A stretch of DNA of 64,000 nucleotides from Pseudomonas cavernae (lineage in GTDB: Bacteria; Pseudomonadota; Gammaproteobacteria; Pseudomonadales; Pseudomonadaceae): the NCBI RefSeq assembly GCF_003595175.1, contig NZ_CP032419.1, forward strand, positions 1,488,001-1,552,000, written 5' to 3'. Shown here piece by piece: positions 63,813 through 64,000 of this stretch (the stretch's first letter is position 1; the number at the start of each line of letters is the position of its first letter). The notes under the pieces were generated by a model. It was not told the origin of the DNA, made no database searches, and was given only the letters and a program-made list of their open reading frames with translations. A program made the translations under genes and the position numbers.

Positions 63813-64000
63813 TTAGAGTCGCTCGAGCGCTTGTGCTGTCGCTTGTCGCTGTCCGTTGGCTCGGCCCGGGGGCAGCCAATACCAGAGGCATCGGCGGCGT
63901 TTACTTGCCAGAACCCGGGCGTATAGGTCTTGAGGCGGGGCCAGGCGCGGATTCATCGGGGCTGGTGTCGACCGCCGCCCGGCGGCTGCATGGAGTGGAT
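63813..64000 (-). CDS. Possible C-terminal end of a gene entering from the right edge
   Basis: A minus-strand frame open from the window edge ends with TAA at 63813; the last part reads RLAPPQDLYARVLASKRRRC and ends QATAQALERL. An internal ATG lies near 63955. No domain recognised, and a plus-strand frame is open over the same stretch, so this is uncertain. Confidence 0.25.
   Translation of the reverse strand, partial: PLHAAAGRRSTPAPMNPRLAPPQDLYARVLASKRRRCLWYWLPPGRANGQRQATAQALERL

Overview
The window is chromosomal DNA from a Pseudomonas species, GC-rich and densely coded. The evidence is gene content and order that match, as far as I remember it, the P. aeruginosa stretch rimO-kup-cytochrome b561-AcvB/VirJ-like hydrolase-mprF-tRNA-dinB-ldhA-gacS-cysM-rlmD-relA-mazG-DUF2058-wzz-purN-purM-hda-wrbA-arsC-yihY-acyP-proS-oprD-slyX-dps, plus finR/fpr and rhlG. 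No database search was possible, so the species is not assigned.

Layout. 1-5.4 kb: a truncated LysR gene (finR-like) divergent from fpr, then small redox and stress genes (VOC protein, ABM monooxygenase, TrmO, and an HxlR regulator divergent from a protoglobin-thioredoxin pair). 5.6-11.7 kb: the DUF1326-DUF2182 pair, rhlG, DUF1456, a degenerate pseudouridine synthase, and small lipoprotein, cupin and VOC genes, separated by repeats. 11.7-17.0 kb: a chromosomal integron. An IntI-type integrase (16067-17032) faces away from nine attC-bounded cassettes and one terminal gene. Most cassettes are AT-richer than their surroundings and encode small proteins of unknown function, several with a membrane or lipoprotein signal.

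17-38.7 kb: core genes. rimO is interrupted by an in-frame stop. kup, cytochrome b561, a VirJ-like serine hydrolase and mprF (aminoacyl-phosphatidylglycerol turnover) follow, then two initiator tRNA genes, dinB, and a minus-strand run gacS-ldhA-zinc-ribbon protein-META lipoprotein. The divergent plus-strand run is cysM-rlmD-relA-mazG-DUF2058. 38.7-48.8 kb: a Wzz-type chain-length regulator lies between DUF2058 and a decayed second copy of DUF2058. Then come purM-purN-DUF3108, a chemoreceptor, and the coupled run DUF2066-CDP-alcohol phosphatidyltransferase-AI-2E/PerM protein-hda. 48.8-64 kb: DUF2069, wrbA, arsC-like, yihY, a PilZ protein, a thioredoxin lipoprotein, acyP, a lytic transglycosylase, proS, an OprD-family porin, a HIT protein, slyX, a membrane/cold-shock fusion, a GGDEF protein and dps.

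The most unusual material is non-coding. One family of about 145-190 bp palindromic elements occurs four times (7238, 8785, 26391, 27650). The outer and inner arms change sequence between copies but stay complementary, while the apical sequence is conserved. A second family of about 200 bp elements has terminal inverted repeats and apparent target-site duplications (1572 and 9716). The integron's attI/intI region carries a 17-bp palindrome and related partial copies.
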